Part shown: one piece after another, positions 25,601-37,985 of the stretch | How positions within the stretch are numbered: position 1 is the first letter of the stretch | How the letters are laid out: each line of letters opens with the position of its first letter | Origin: Alitta virens | Taxonomy: Eukaryota; Annelida; Polychaeta; Phyllodocida; Nereididae | Length of the DNA stretch: 64,000 bases | NCBI GenBank assembly: GCA_932294295.1 | Contig: OW028581.1 | Coordinates: 18,589,162 to 18,653,161 of the forward strand | Direction of reading: 5' to 3' | Translations under genes and position numbers: made by a program | Notes under the pieces: generated by a model | Database searches by the model: none | The model's input: the letters and a program-made list of their open reading frames with translations, nothing else | What the model was told of the DNA's origin: nothing

Positions 25601-28600
25601 GCCCTGACCCACCGCAAACCTCTAAACCAACTATTTACAATCAAAAATTCATAAATCCAGAACCAAAAAGCATTTAAACAAACAATACCAATATCCATCG
25701 CAAACACACACTTACAAAAAATGACGCAACATCCACATTGCATCTCTTTATAACAGGTACCCACAGACCAGTGCATCAAAATCACTCACAAACACATGAC
25801 ACTTCTCCTTTGACACGAAATGTTTATATTTAAGTTTTGTAATACGTGTTTAATTTTTTTAAATTTCACAATACCACAACTCAAAAACTTGACATACATT
25901 TACACCTTAAACGTAATACCTGATTGAGTTCAACATTTGCCTCTCTTTGCTGGTGATTGAGTTTGAAACTTTCTTATTTTCAAATTACATAACACACTTA
26001 AATCACCAAGATGCATAACAGTTTGCACCAATGTCACATTTTCCACATGTAATTCACCTAAACAATTATATATGTGCACCTGAAGTCACACACTAGAATT
26101 AGCACATCGCGTGCACCTCCTCCCACGGAGCTTACTACTCCAACTGTGGCAGTCTTCTGTCTTCTGTAACATCGATGCAAACTTAATCCACTACAAGCGG
26201 GTGGACTCTAAACACAAATAATTTTCTTTGTTTCCATCTGTTTGTGTTGCAGCTATGTAGTCATAGAGATGTTGTGTATTGTTCTTAAGACGGTGGTGGT
26301 TCAGGGTTTTGCAGTTCATATGTCATTAAAAGTAATTGCCAGAAGACCACATTAACGCAGATTGCCGGAATGGACTGCAAAACAGAATCACCCATCTTGT
26401 TTTTCATAAACGTAAAAATCATCTAAATTTTTTTTATATGTAGTACTAATCACTAGATATTGAAGGCGTAATTCTTGCTTTCATGAGATATACTCTTCGA
26501 TGATGTTTTTTTTTTTTTTTTAATGTTTCATCCAGGTGTTGTAAAGGTCCCAGTTTGCAGTGTTTAAAATTTGATGTCGTTTTTTTAATATGTGTAAATA
26601 TGTTCAGTTTGTGTTTAAGACCTAGTTAATAGGTGGTGCTTTCATTTTATAATCTGTTCTTTTGACATACGAATATGATAAAATATTTCACATGATATTT
26701 GCTAGACAGGTTAATGTGATAATGAATTCCGTAAAAATAACTTAAAATGTTTGAAAGGGCATCTTATAATATGTAATGTCCTAACATTTACAGGAATGTT
26801 TATTGAAACTGATATTTCAAAGTGATAATTAAAGACGTCATCAGCTCATGCTGACCTCTGATGGTTATGAATGCCACTTTTGCAGATGGTAGTGACACCT
26901 ATGGCATTTTATTTAATATAGGAAAAGCGCAAACGAGAGAGGGAAGAGGAAGAAAAGAGAGCAGCAGAACGAAGATCAGTGGAGGAAGCCCGCCGCAAGT
27001 CTGAGGAAGTAAGTCAACCTTTGATTATTTTCAATATCCCATAATTTCTCTCAGTAATTTAACTCTTTAACACTTATTTGGGTCTGATGTGACAATGAAG
27101 TGTTCAGTTGAAAATTCAGCAAAATAAGCCAGTTGTGTGATGTGCTTGAAGTGTATTATTGCATAAGATTTGAAGGTGTCAAAAAATCTCCAAAACTATA
27201 GAATTATCTATTAAAGATATATCTATCATGTTGAAAATGACCTGTATGTAAGCTTTTGACAATATTAACATGTAAAATCTTAAATTATTGAAAGCTAAAT
27301 TAATACATCATTTCTGTTTTTCCTACCTTTTCAAATTTTACCCTTCGAATCTCCTTAAACTAATTTGTCAACCATTGGTTTCTACTTTTTATTTAACTTT
27401 TTTTTCACTTCTCGAATGTCAGAGTATCCTTCAGCTTAGTAGTCATTTTATTTTACTATTCTTGACCTTTTTATGGTTGAAATTGAATCTGATTTAGACA
27501 AAGAAAGGGTTGCCATGTTCTTTTGACTCCTCGTCCATTAGTTTACAAAAACAAAGACATATAGAACTTAAAACTTCAAGAATGCAGCACAATTCACAAC
27601 CAAAAAAGCTCAAGAAAACCCCAGGTAGTACTTTGGTTTATCTCCCCATGACCTTGACCCCAATCCAGGTCGTTTGAAGGTCATCACCAGGTGGAGCAAG
27701 AGTAAGGCGAAAGTATGCAAATGCATCAAATAGATAAAAAGTAGTTCCCTTTTACTAAGAACTCACAACTGGTTGTTCAGTGCTTAGGCAAGTTTATCAA
27801 AGAAAGTAATGCCTTTCCAACCCTGGCACACATATAATAACTTGTCTTACGCCATTTACTCTAGATCTAGTCACTAATAATATTGCAAATTGTTTTATCA
27901 TCCGTGTATAGCCTAGCCAGAAAAGATAGTTCAGTGCCATTTTACTTTTTATTTTGAAGTGCCTTCGCTTTGAGCAATAAGGCACATTCTGTTTTCCCAT
28001 TTCTGCACCAGATGGCACCCTGTCACCTTCCATATTCAAATATTTGCTCAATCGGCAAATTATTTGGTTTCAAGCATATATAAATACTATGACAAATACC
28101 GTATTATTTTTCAACTACCTACCTCTAAAATTTTTAATAATGAAGATCATGCTAATACTGTACATATGTTGACTCTTGAGTAGACCCTTAATGTTGGCTG
28201 AAGTCTTGAATTGATAATCATGAATCAAATACATGATATTTGTAAATCTGTAGCAAAGCATTGCATAGCAGCTGTCCAAATCTCTACAAAACAGTAAATA
28301 TGACATTCTAGTTTAGAACTGTTATAAGAAATAGTTTCAGTAAATGACATACTTTCTTTGTGAAATAACGGCAGATCCTGTCGTGTGTTGTAAGAACAGA
28401 AGGGTAGAAGTGTTTCTGTCTTCATATGGACTTTTTATTCATTCTTCGTCTGTTTTTTTTTAACAGGAGGACCGCCGACGCAAGAAGGATGAGGAAGAAT
28501 CCAAGAAGAAGGCTGACAGAGCAGCCAAGATGGAACAGTTCGAGAAGATGAAGAACCCTCCAAAACCAAACTTCGTCATCAGCAAGCGCGACGATATCTT

Positions 28601-31600
28601 CAGGGCTGCAGCTGGGGAGGAAGTGAGTACTGCATCCCATTATAGTTTTATATATGATATATGCTAAATGTACTCTTTCTTCATGCAAGTACAATGAATA
28701 TCAGTGAACCACGTGAAGGTACTTATCATTTACAATATCACAATATCTTTATTACTTTAATGGCTTACAAACATGAACTTATTAAGTTTCATAGTTTCTA
28801 GCTCTGCGTAATCAGGTAATACATATTCAAAATCATTCAAAATGTAATACAAAATTCTAAGATGTAGGAAAGTGTAAAATGTTAAATTAAAGAATAAGAG
28901 AAAACATGTTTATTATTACAATACATGTAGTTCGATCTTAACAGATTCTCTAACTGATAGGTAACCAGTTACATCAATCAGCATCTTACAGGTTAAATTA
29001 GCTTTAATTACACATTGTTCATGTGGAAGGATGTTTTTAGCACAAGCCTACAGCAATTCTTTTTGGTTTCTGAACAAATACTTCATTATCACAAAATTCT
29101 AAGACTGTCATTTTCTTTCAAAAGAAATGTTGTGAGTAGAAGATTGCTGAAACATGCGATTCACGGTATTTTTTACTTTCTCTTTTTTCCGTCTTCCCCC
29201 TATGACCATTTTCATGAATTTCAACTGAATCACCGTTCAATTCACCCTTCTTATTTTGCTATTTGTTTATTGTTTAATTTCGTTTTATTTCTAGAGTATC
29301 GATCTTAACATTATATTTGTAGTAGATAACTTTGTAATTGATATAATTCTGCCAATGTGCCATAGAACATGCATTCGATAAATATCTGGGGAATCATATG
29401 AGTGCCTCTGCCACGTTATATTAATTGTTATTGTTTGTAAATTTAAGCCATGAGACCATTGAATATCTCCAGCCAACCCTGACTGTTTATAAAACAGAGT
29501 AATCAACATTTTAGGATAATCTCTCTGTTTGTCAAAACTCTGGGCTGGCTGAGCAAATTCAATAGCTTTTAGACAGTGGTTTTACTTTTTTCAAACAAAA
29601 AGCAATAATCTGGCAGAAGTTATTTTCAGTTCTGCCCAACTCACTTACTTAAAGTCACCACTAATATGCTACTCAAATAATTTAGGTCAAATAGTAGACC
29701 TGACTGTCACAGAACTTTCAAATAGTCACCAAAAAAACCCAGAGATTTATCGAAGTACATGGATCTATGGATTTGTGTTCTTAGCTGACTGACTCACTGA
29801 TTTGTCGATCAATATGCTCCGGATTAGTAGCACGTTGGTCTGACATTGAACACAACAAGAAATGGTACTCATACACACAGATTCACCATCAGAACACTTC
29901 AGTAGTCTTACCTGTGTTGAAAATATTACCTTACTCTTATTCAATAATTTACTTGTGTCATGGAATGATTGCGAGATACCTGGAATTCACTTTAGTTCAC
30001 TGACTAATCAGTAGATGGCTGCACGTATGACCTTCATGGCACTTTTCATAATTTGTTTAATTTTAAATCCATCATACACATGATCACATTGGCGAACCCT
30101 GGTCCTCTGGCCCATCTCACTGACCCCATGACCCTGAACTTTGACCTTTGACCTAAATAGGATGAGGAGGAAGTAGAGAAGAAGAGCAAAGAGCAGCTGG
30201 AGGCTGAAAAGAAGGCTATCCTTTCTCAGCGCCTACCCAGCAAACCCAATGTCCAGGAGATGGACGAGGCTAAGTTGGGGGAGAAGGCCAAGGAATTGTT
30301 CAAGGAGCTCTGCAGGTAAATGCAAAAATCACTAATTTTCATATTTACAAGATTCCCTGCATTGTAACTCCTGCTGCACAGTCTTCTTTACCCAACATAT
30401 TATACAATATAGTAGATTGTATGAATATACTGGTATGCCTGAGCTAGCAGCAGAACATGATAATAACTGATAAAGGTATAATGAGTGACAAAAAACTAAT
30501 ACTATGTTTATGTCAAGTCACAATTATTTGCAATGTTGGTGCCATCTGTTAAATAATTGGCATATCCAGAACAATTAAAAATATATTGCATTACTAATTG
30601 ATGACAGTTACTTTAATACATTAACACTTCACTGCTGAAGAAGTCATGAATGTGTTTCTTTAAAGTAATTTCTAAACTAAAGCTTAATTTTTCTTATCAA
30701 GACTAGAGGGCGAGAAGTATGACTTGGAGAAGCGCTTCAAAGAACAGCAGCGTGACGTAAGTCATTCAAGGAACAACAGACACAGTAGATAGATAGCATA
30801 ACCTTGATATACAGAGACTAATTTTTACTGATAACCCGAGCAGCTGAAAGAGAATTAAGAAGTTTTAGACAGAAATACTGGCACGGAGACTTTTTCCATC
30901 AGAGAGGCCTTTTACATTTTTACACGTTATAAAATCTGTTGCATATAAACCTTACTTAACGACATATTCAACATATTATATGCCATTTAGGCGTGTTTAT
31001 AAAGTAACTGGTGTAGGTATTGTTGTATCACTATCATTGCTATGAAACTTGCAGATGATGGAGTTGGCCGAGAGGGCAAGAAGCATCAACAAAGTTGGGT
31101 AAGTTGTATTCCGGAATAACCCGGTACGCGTGTATTTTTAAGATGTTAGTATTCAGAGAAAGTTCATCATAATACAACAATTATGTACACAAATAAATGA
31201 AATGCATTATAATGATTTTCTTTTCCGTTTTTCAGCAAGGGAGGACTGAAGAGACAAATGCTCGACGAGTAAGTAGTTTTTTGGCTTTACATGGATCTGG
31301 GACCACCTGTGTGACTCTCCCCATGTCTAAATTAAATGTCACGTTTTTTTTAGAGTCTTCTGCCTTTTGCTGATAAAGGCCTTTCTTTATGGCGCTTGAC
31401 TGCTTATAGTGAAAAACCAGATTGAAAATAATGTATAATATATCCCGTTGGAATTTGCTTAGATCATGCGCATAGTTCATTATTTTCATGGTTCTTGTCT
31501 TCGCATAATGGCACATTAATTTGCTCGTGAAGTAATCCCACTAGTTTGGGATACAAGTTGTTGGGTCTGATGATTTAATTAATTAAATTTTAGACATTTT

Positions 31601-34498
31601 TGTGCATTCGCGTTTTAGAAGTAAGCAGTGTGTGGACCTATTAAGGGTCCTTTATTGCATGCTTGTTTACATGGTAGGTAATGCTGGTCAAAAAGTAGTT
31701 CCTATTTGCTGTATCTTGATAATAGTTTTGCCTTAGTAGCAGTCTGTAACATTTTTAAGGATAGGTCAATGACAAACTGTATGACTTTCAAATTTATTCA
31801 CAAATCGGCTTGACAATTTATTTTTTCCAGCATGGGGTGAGTGGAATTAAGCTTATCTAGGCTAACGGCCAACGACGATGGGTGCCTGAGAAATAAGGTC
31901 ACTTTATGTTGAATGATCAGTTAGTTTAGTGGAATGGTGAAGAGGTTCACAAATTTATCCCTTTTGGTCAGACCCTTGCAATCCGGCAGCGCTCATGTAG
32001 GACACGTGTTCTTCACGTGCTTTAATCACACCACACCATACCCCACGTGTCCTTCACGTGTTCCTTGGGCATTCCATTTATGTGGTCAACACGTTACACA
32101 CTTGCACGTGATGGCATAACATGTCTGTGAAGTTGTTACACCACCCTATGTCAATGTCCATGTTATCCCTTCAAGTAATCAAATCAAATTCACCCAGAAA
32201 ATCACCAACTGAGCTGAGATAGAAAAAATAAATCTCCATGCCCAAATATTCCTAACTCACGTTCAGGAACACACTAATGGCAGAACATGGAAGGAGGAAG
32301 TAATTTACATGAAACGCATGTTTAGGTTATTCCGCATTGAGGCAATTTACTGCACATATCTCTCTCATTAATGATCAGCGTGCAGTGATTACTCTGCTGT
32401 ACATAGCGGTTGTTTGCACAGGTGAGGAATATACCAAAATATATTTTATTATTAAAAGTAGGTTTTTCCCTGAAAGTATGTCAAAGATATTGGTAACAAG
32501 CTACAAGAAAATTTTATTTTTTAAATTGTGAAAATGAAAGCTAATTTATAAAAAAAGGATCAATGTTGTGGCGGAAACACAATTTGCCCAAAAAGCACGA
32601 CTTCTGGAAAATATTACTTTCCCAAAATATTACATCTTAATTAATGATAAAGGTGTCTTATCACCGTGAGAAAGCTATTCAAAATTACCTGTTCATTAAC
32701 AGATCAGATTGAACATAAATTTTTTTTTAAGTTAATTATAATAACATATCTGTCAATTAAAGATAATGAAATTTTAATGGCATCTTAAATTTATCTTGAA
32801 AATCATTACAAGCCCAAAGATTACATTTTTGAAATGTAAATATTAAATGGGATATTCCCTACCTGTGCAATATATACTATTGGTTGATTTACACAAAGCT
32901 GAGTGTTGGTGAGCCACTGATGGTATTGCATGAATTTAATCCTAGCTGGGAATTTAACTCGCCTTCTTCACTAACAGCATGGCAATAGTCAATTAATTTT
33001 GATAATGGATGGACACATGACTATGGTCAGCACAAATTGGAAAAAAAAAATCTTTATCACACGCACAAAAAAATTATTTAGCTACAAAAAGCTATGTATG
33101 AGTATGGTACGCTACTACAATAACGCATCATATCATATTGGATTTTTATTTTTTTTATAATTTTTTCATCACTTTTATTTAATGAAAGAATATTATCAAG
33201 TTTCTAAAAGATTAGAAATTTATTTTGCTTTTTGCAGAGGTTTGTTTAGTAAAATCTTTATTTTCAAAAATCATCTTCGAAATTATTAGTCAATATGAGA
33301 TTTATTTATTAAGTAAAATGTATGTATCCTCATGTTTATATTTAACAGTCTTCAAGCATGAAACTCAACCAGTCTTTTTTAGTTTATTTGGATAATTTTA
33401 GTTTTTTAGAGAAATGTTTTGTGTACTTGTCATTTGGATATACCAAAATTTTAAGTTTGCTCCAAGAATTAAGTTTGCAGGGCAATTAATCATGAAGAAA
33501 ATAAAGTTCAGAAATACACATGAAAAATTTAATCAATACACAAATTACACATCTACAAATGCTGGTTTTTCATGGACATATTCTGTTTCCAGAAATTTGA
33601 TATAAATGTTTTCAAGATGCAAAGTTGAATTCCTAATATTTTGAGATGCAAATTAATGTTGCATAATATTATTATTGGCTTTTTTGTAAATAATTTTAAA
33701 TGAACAAAATACAATTTTCCTTGTTCTTACAAGTTTTTTAAACCTTCCAGTGAAGATCCCATGGCTTCGAAGTTTGCTGGAATCCCTGTAAGTATTGAGA
33801 AAATATTAAGATATGAATTGTTTATTGTACATAAATGAAGAATAGAATATCTGAGTGGTACAAAATGTAATCATATAGATACAATATATTTGTTATCTTA
33901 ATGTAAATTCAAATGGAAAATTGCAGCCTCAAGTTCAGTTGGCAAGCAAATATGAAAGAAACCTGGATCGCAGATCATTTAAAGACAAAAAAAGTTTCTT
34001 CGAGAAGTATGTGAGGACCTAATGGGAATACGATTTGGTTTAATGTTACGGGTAAATCAGTTATTGCTGTTTTGGTGGTGGTTTCTTACACTCTTAAAAG
34101 GTGGCGCTGCTTATGGTATTAATCTTCACGCAACACACTAGGTAGCAGCACTTGCTTGTGGCGGGAATTTTGAAATGAGCTGCTGTGCCAAGTGGCTCCT
34201 GGTAAAGGGTGCATAACCATTTATTGCTAAACATATTGCTAAAGTTTTTCTTGCACATAATCATCACTTGCAGGCTAAGATTGAGATGTACAGCAAATAT
34301 GAGCGCCAAAAGGACAAGAGGAACTTCGGTGAGAAACACGTGGTCTTCCACGGCCCCACATGGTGTTTCCCTGCTGAAAAAGTAAAGCCCACAAAGAACG
34401 TCAAATTCAACGCCGACACCGGATTGCCAGAGTACGAAGACATTGAGGGTGCCGAGGCTGAACAGCAGGAGGAAGTCGCCGCTGAGGGCGAGGAGTAA
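16648..34498 (+). CDS. TNT: Troponin T, muscle thin-filament tropomyosin-binding subunit
   Basis: Troponin T anchors the troponin complex to tropomyosin on actin filaments of striated muscle. Coding exons, all GT-AG: 16648-16673, 16828-16836, 18938-18961, 20157-20183, 20516-20659, 21505-21540, 22434-22454, 23447-23498, 25283-25402 (or 25470-25586), 26922-27008, 28467-28622, 30161-30315, 30702-30756, 31055-31098, 31236-31268, 33751-33787, 34274-34498. With the first of the two alternative exons the product is 416 aa. It starts MSDEEEVY, has a hypervariable Glu/Pro-rich N-terminus (residues 1-113), a long Lys/Arg/Glu helix (about 114-230) with KPNFVISKR, then the conserved TnI/TnC-binding coiled coil (about 255-312: EKAKELFKELCRLEGEKYDL). 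A Glu-rich tail follows. The length suits an invertebrate TnT and the C-terminal extension exceeds vertebrate forms. The start is the first ATG after a pyrimidine-rich acceptor at 16608. Identity is firm; isoform structure is inferred. Confidence 0.95.
16828..22454 (+). other. TNT: Cassette of six phase-matched small exons in troponin T
   Basis: Six exons lie at 16828-16836 (9 nt), 18938-18961 (24), 20157-20183 (27), 20516-20659 (144), 21505-21540 (36) and 22434-22454 (21). Each enters and leaves in phase 2 and is a multiple of three, so any subset keeps the frame. They encode Glu-rich, Lys/Asp-rich and Pro-rich segments of the hypervariable N-terminus. Vertebrate TnT genes also use small 5' cassette exons here. 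Sites and phases are seen; alternative use is inferred. Confidence 0.85.
24398..24411. repeat. Poly-C run
   Basis: An uninterrupted C tract in the intron between troponin T exons 8 and 9a, a possible slippage site. Confidence 0.9.
25283..25402 (+). CDS. TNT: Troponin T alternative exon 9a
   Basis: A 120 nt phase 0-0 exon with acceptor TATCTGCAG and donor GTAAGT. It encodes 40 residues beginning KRRSQLAAAG and ending VLRDRT. The downstream exon at 25470 has the same plan (KR start, LL-A and ER motifs in the middle, E-I then R-x-R at the end), so the two are duplicates. It forms the start of the long charged helix. Confidence 0.9.
25470..25586 (+). CDS. TNT: Troponin T alternative exon 9b, homologue of 9a
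   Basis: A 117 nt phase 0-0 exon with acceptor CTGATATAG and donor GTAAGA. It encodes 39 residues beginning KRKLGDIGG and ending EMRSRS. It lies 67 nt after exon 9a. Both could be joined in frame, but the short gap and homology suggest that one is chosen per transcript. Confidence 0.9.
31269..33750 (+). other. Troponin T intron 15 (2.5 kb)
   Basis: AT-rich. CACGTG-type motifs cluster at 32000-32110 (several ACACGTG, TTCACGTG and GCACGTGA). There is no coding signal. Confidence 0.5.
33927..34022 (+). CDS. TNT: Troponin T alternative 3' exon 17a
   Basis: The acceptor is TTGCAG at 33921-33926. The frame follows exon 16 in phase 0 and encodes PQVQLASKYERNLDRR and on, homologous to the start of exon 17b (SKYER, then D, R, F and K at matching positions). 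Unspliced, it ends in YVRT and a stop at 34020-34022. A strong donor, GAA then GTATGT at 34007, would instead pass phase 2 to the exon at 35321. No AATAAA follows before 17b, so splicing onward is the more likely use. Confidence 0.75.
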   Translation, partial: PQVQLASKYERNLDRRSFKDKKSFFEKYVRT

Positions 34499-35320
34499 AT
34501 AGGTCAGCATCGCATGACCTTCAAGTGACCTTGAAAGATCAATGAATGACCAATTGACCGTCACAGATCTGCTAACAGCATGAGGTTTTGAATTGTATGT
34601 GCATGTTCCTTGATCTCCATCATTAAAAAAAAGGGGAAGAAATTGAAATGTAGTATTGATGACCTTGATTAGGTGGAATTACATTATCAGCTGCTCTGAC
34701 AGTATAATGTTTTAAATAACACTTGTTTGGCGTTTACCCCACAATCTGCATCCTGAATAACTTATACTATATTTTCAACAATTTTCCGACATCCTTTCCA
34801 CGATTTTAATTCCTTTGCCCGATGGGTACAACAACAGCGTCAACTGTTCTATATTTACCACTATTGCATGTTTTTATATTTTTATACTCGAAAGGTACAG
34901 CATGTATTACTGGACAACTTCATAAGTTTTTCCTTAATTGTACATATTTAACACCTTATAACAAGCACCATATAACTTCTGTACATTGCAATCACTATAT
35001 CACACTAATTTTTTATTTTTATTTTTTGCTAAGTTTTCATATAGAAAATCCATTCACACTTGCTTGTTTTAAAAACTTTAGCTTTTCATGTTTATCTCAC
35101 TGTCTTATTTAACATTGCAGCTTATCTAATTAATATATTCTTATATTAGTAATTTAATATTTTCAATTAAAATGAAATCGACATAAAAACTGAATGCATG
35201 TTTCAATATAGGATAATTAAACTAGTTCTCAATATGAGATGATTAAATTACTCTAAAATATACATATCTACACTAAAAATTAAATGTATTTCTGAATAAT
35301 TTTTATATTTTCTTTTTCAG
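34499..35320 (+). other. TNT: 3' UTR or last intron of troponin T
   Basis: AT-rich sequence after the stop of exon 17b. An ATTAAA at 34622-34627 could serve as an early polyadenylation signal. Otherwise this is the intron before the exon at 35321. No coding signal is seen. Confidence 0.6.
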
Positions 35321-35885
35321 ACAGACCAAGGCAAAGACTGCATTTCGCAGACTTAATTTCGCCAATCAGAACTGGCCTGAACTTTTGTTGATCTCTCCTT
35401 AGCTTCTACAAAGCATCCCAAAAAAATGCTGGAAAGGAGAATCTAAAATTGACGAAATGATGATTATGACGAATAAACTACTTCGAAGGTTATATCCAGA
35501 GACGAATTTCTTGTAAAATATCTGAATAATATACAATGCATGGTTTTCTGAGGTTTACTGTATGTAAGGCAACCACTGCTGTATGCCATGGGAAATCAAT
35601 TGTACTGTAAAATTTGTGTTGTTGTTTTTTTGTTACGTTCTATGTAATTTTTTATATATCCAGTTATGGAGCTCTGTGAATGCACACACAAAACAGCCTA
35701 GCTCTCACAAGTGTTAACAGTGGGCCTGCAAAAAGGGTATAGAAATTTATTCAGTCCATTTGTATTTAACACTAGCAGTTCATCTCCAATTTAGAAATCT
35801 CAATCACTTCTGAATAAATCTGGGGAAATTTCAACCTCTGTAGCTGTCTCGAGTTCCCGCAAATAAAACTTGCTTGGATTTTTAA
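35321..35885 (+). other. TNT: Candidate terminal exon of troponin T with polyadenylation signals
   Basis: A strong acceptor (TTCTTTTTCAG-like tract ending at 35320) opens this exon. Entered in phase 2, it reads QTKAKTAFRRLNF and on to a stop at 35400-35402. Entered in phase 0, it stops after about 11 codons. AATAAA signals lie at 35472-35477, 35813-35818 and 35862-35867. Phase 2 matches the donor of exon 17a and also a donor-like GTAAAT at 34495 that overlaps the stop of exon 17b. It may be purely 3' UTR for some isoforms. Confidence 0.6.
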
Positions 35886-35889
35886 AACT

Positions 35890-36149
35890 GAAGTTATTTG
35901 TTTGTTTTATATTATTGGTGTGTTAGATAAAGTTCTAACATGACAGTCAAAGAACACAAAAGAAATGTCACGGATCAAGTAAATATTTATAACTGATTTG
36001 TATTTTACTACCTGATTGCATTGCCATGGGACACTATATACTAAGTTCCTTGCTGGCTTAAGGTATCTGAAGGACTACATTACTGAAGAAGTACTCAGAC
36101 ACTAGTCCTTATTTAATCATCCTGTTCTGCCATTGGCAGGGATTGACAC
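35890..36149. other. Convergent intergenic spacer
   Basis: AT-rich DNA after the troponin T polyadenylation signals. Nothing was recognised. Confidence 0.5.
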
Positions 36150-36345
36150 AAGTGGGCGCAATCCAACTTTCATGGATGTCCAGCATGCAAGTCAATGATG
36201 AGATGATCAGACTTGGAATCCACATCATGTGACACTTTAACCCCATGGGTGGGGTCTGTTACTTGCCTCAGCATAGAACCAGTGTGAGGCAGCTCCAATT
36301 TAAGGTCTCATGGGATTGACATCCAGCTGGGATCCAGCTCATGAA
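36150..36345 (-). mobile_element. Family B SINE, inverted copy
   Basis: On the - strand it reads CAGCTGGATGTC near 36325, then GAGACCTTAAATTGG, TATGCTGAGGCAAGTAA, CACCCATGGGG and a TGGATTCC end. These occur in the same order as in the + strand copy at 36384. Confidence 0.75.
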
Positions 36346-36383
36346 GGCCATTGGAGCGAATCTGTGCCAGGCTTGGCAATATG

Positions 36384-36680
36384 GATTTGGCAGGTGGGTG
36401 GTCTAGTTGTAAGATGCTCACCTGCTCCTCTAAAGGACCCAGGTTCAATCCCAGGCCCGGGCAACCTTTCCTGAGCATTATCCCAGCTGGATGTCGTTCG
36501 GATGAGATGTTAAATTGGTGGTCCCTTGTACTTAGTGTCTATGCTGAGGCAAGTAAAACACCCACCCATGGGGTAAATGTGTAACATGGGTGGACTCCTT
36601 CTCTCTCTCCTCATCAATCAACCCTCGATAGCAGCAAGAACTTGCCTCAGAGAGCTGCACTTTCCATATCTATCTATCTT
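36384..36680 (+). mobile_element. Family B tRNA-derived SINE, full copy
   Basis: The head is GGTGGTCTAGTTGTAAGATG with GGTTCAATCCC as B box. A conserved central domain follows (CTGGATGTCGTTCGGAT, GAGATGTTAAA), then TATGCTGAGGCAAGTAAAAC and a pyrimidine-rich end. The central motif resembles the V-domain known from some vertebrate and invertebrate SINEs. Confidence 0.8.
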
Positions 36681-37099
36681 AACCATTAAGCCAAACCATG
36701 GATGCTCTCTCAGACGGACACCACCTATATAACAACCACGGACTAGTAATTTTTTATATGAATTTTTCGGGGAAAATCCCACCTATATCAGAAATAGCAT
36801 ATATCCTCTGTCAGAGGAGAGTCTACTTAGTGGGGCAGATAGTAGACCTAGAGTGGTAATGACCATACAATTATGAAACCTGGCTCAATTATAATACAGT
36901 AAATTGTAAAAAAATTAGTTTTAGACATTCTGAAAATCAAGGCCATGGTGGCCAAAACCCAAGATAGCTTGGCCCCGAACTTACTAAAAATCGACGAAGG
37001 ATTTTGAAATTTGGCAGGTTCATTTGGAGGTTGCCATATCCGTGGATAATCTTACAAACAGTATAAAAATGTGTGCTATTTCAAGAAAATTGGCCTTTA
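36681..37099. other. Intergenic DNA between SINE and LINE remnants
   Basis: No coding signal. The text is repeat-like but unassigned. Confidence 0.4.
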
Positions 37100-37985
37100 C
37101 CTGCCCTCTTTAAATAGGATGGGTGGGGAAGCGCTATCCCAAAAGACCTATTGAGAAGAAAATAGGCATGAAAAAAGACCTTAAAAGTTGGCTCACATGG
37201 AGCAATCCTCTGGCTCTGCATCTTTGCAGGGGTTTTCAGAGGCTGAGTCTGATGAAGCATTTGACAGTTTGGAGGTAGACAGGGACTTGGTATCCTTCAC
37301 CTTCTGGAGCTCAATAAGATGCCAGTTCCTTGAACATGAAGGGAACATTACATTTCCTTGGCTAGGAAGTATGCAGACTTTGTCCGGCCCCTCCATTTTC
37401 CCCTTCATATTGACCCCTTTTCAGAGGAGGTCAAAGGTTTAGAGTTGGGTCAGCAGTAGTTTTTCTTATGGGTTTTGGCAGACCCGGACTTCTGCCCTAT
37501 TGGTAACTATAGTGTCATACACGGTTATTTTCTATCTTGTCCTTAAGCAATCCTGGTGTGAATGACTCCTTGGTGGTTAACGTGTCATTAATTTACTCCT
37601 GCAAAGCGTTACCATAGTTACATAACACCTGGAGCATAATCAAGATATGTAAAACCGTGAAAGGGAGACTTAGACCTTGTAGAGAATATTGATAGCATCC
37701 AGAACATTTTTAAGAGCAGCAGGGTCGACCTTTGCATGGAGTCAGCCATATCAAATCTAGATCTGACGGTAGTAAGGTCAGTACATTTCAGCAACATGTG
37801 TTCTACAGTTAAGGTCCCACTGCAGAGGTCACATATATGGGCTGAGGCTTACGTAGTTGGAGGTAAGAGTGGGTCATACCTACAGGCACAAGGACATTCC
37901 CCAAGGTTTGGTTGAATGAGGAAAAACTAGTTGCCCTAGGTAACACATTTAGGCTGCCTTAATTAGCCGACCAATTGACACGTTT
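37100..37985 (-). mobile_element. Dead LINE retrotransposon 3' end
   Basis: Read on the - strand from about 37835, the peptide contains HICDLCSG and TVEHMLLKC, then RSRFDMAD, and ends at a stop near 37620. This Cys/His-type C-terminal motif follows the reverse transcriptase in CR1/Jockey/I-like LINEs. A stop codon lies just upstream and the RT itself is missing, so the copy is 5'-truncated and inactive. The 37.1-37.6 kb part is probably its 3' UTR. Confidence 0.65.

Noticed and set aside
25189..25785. 198-codon open frame on the - strand
   Set aside because: It is antisense to troponin T exons 9a and 9b and the short intron between; the coding strand has clean splice sites and homology.
34094..34564. 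156-codon open frame on the - strand
   Set aside because: It is antisense to troponin T exon 17b, whose + strand reading is clearly conserved.
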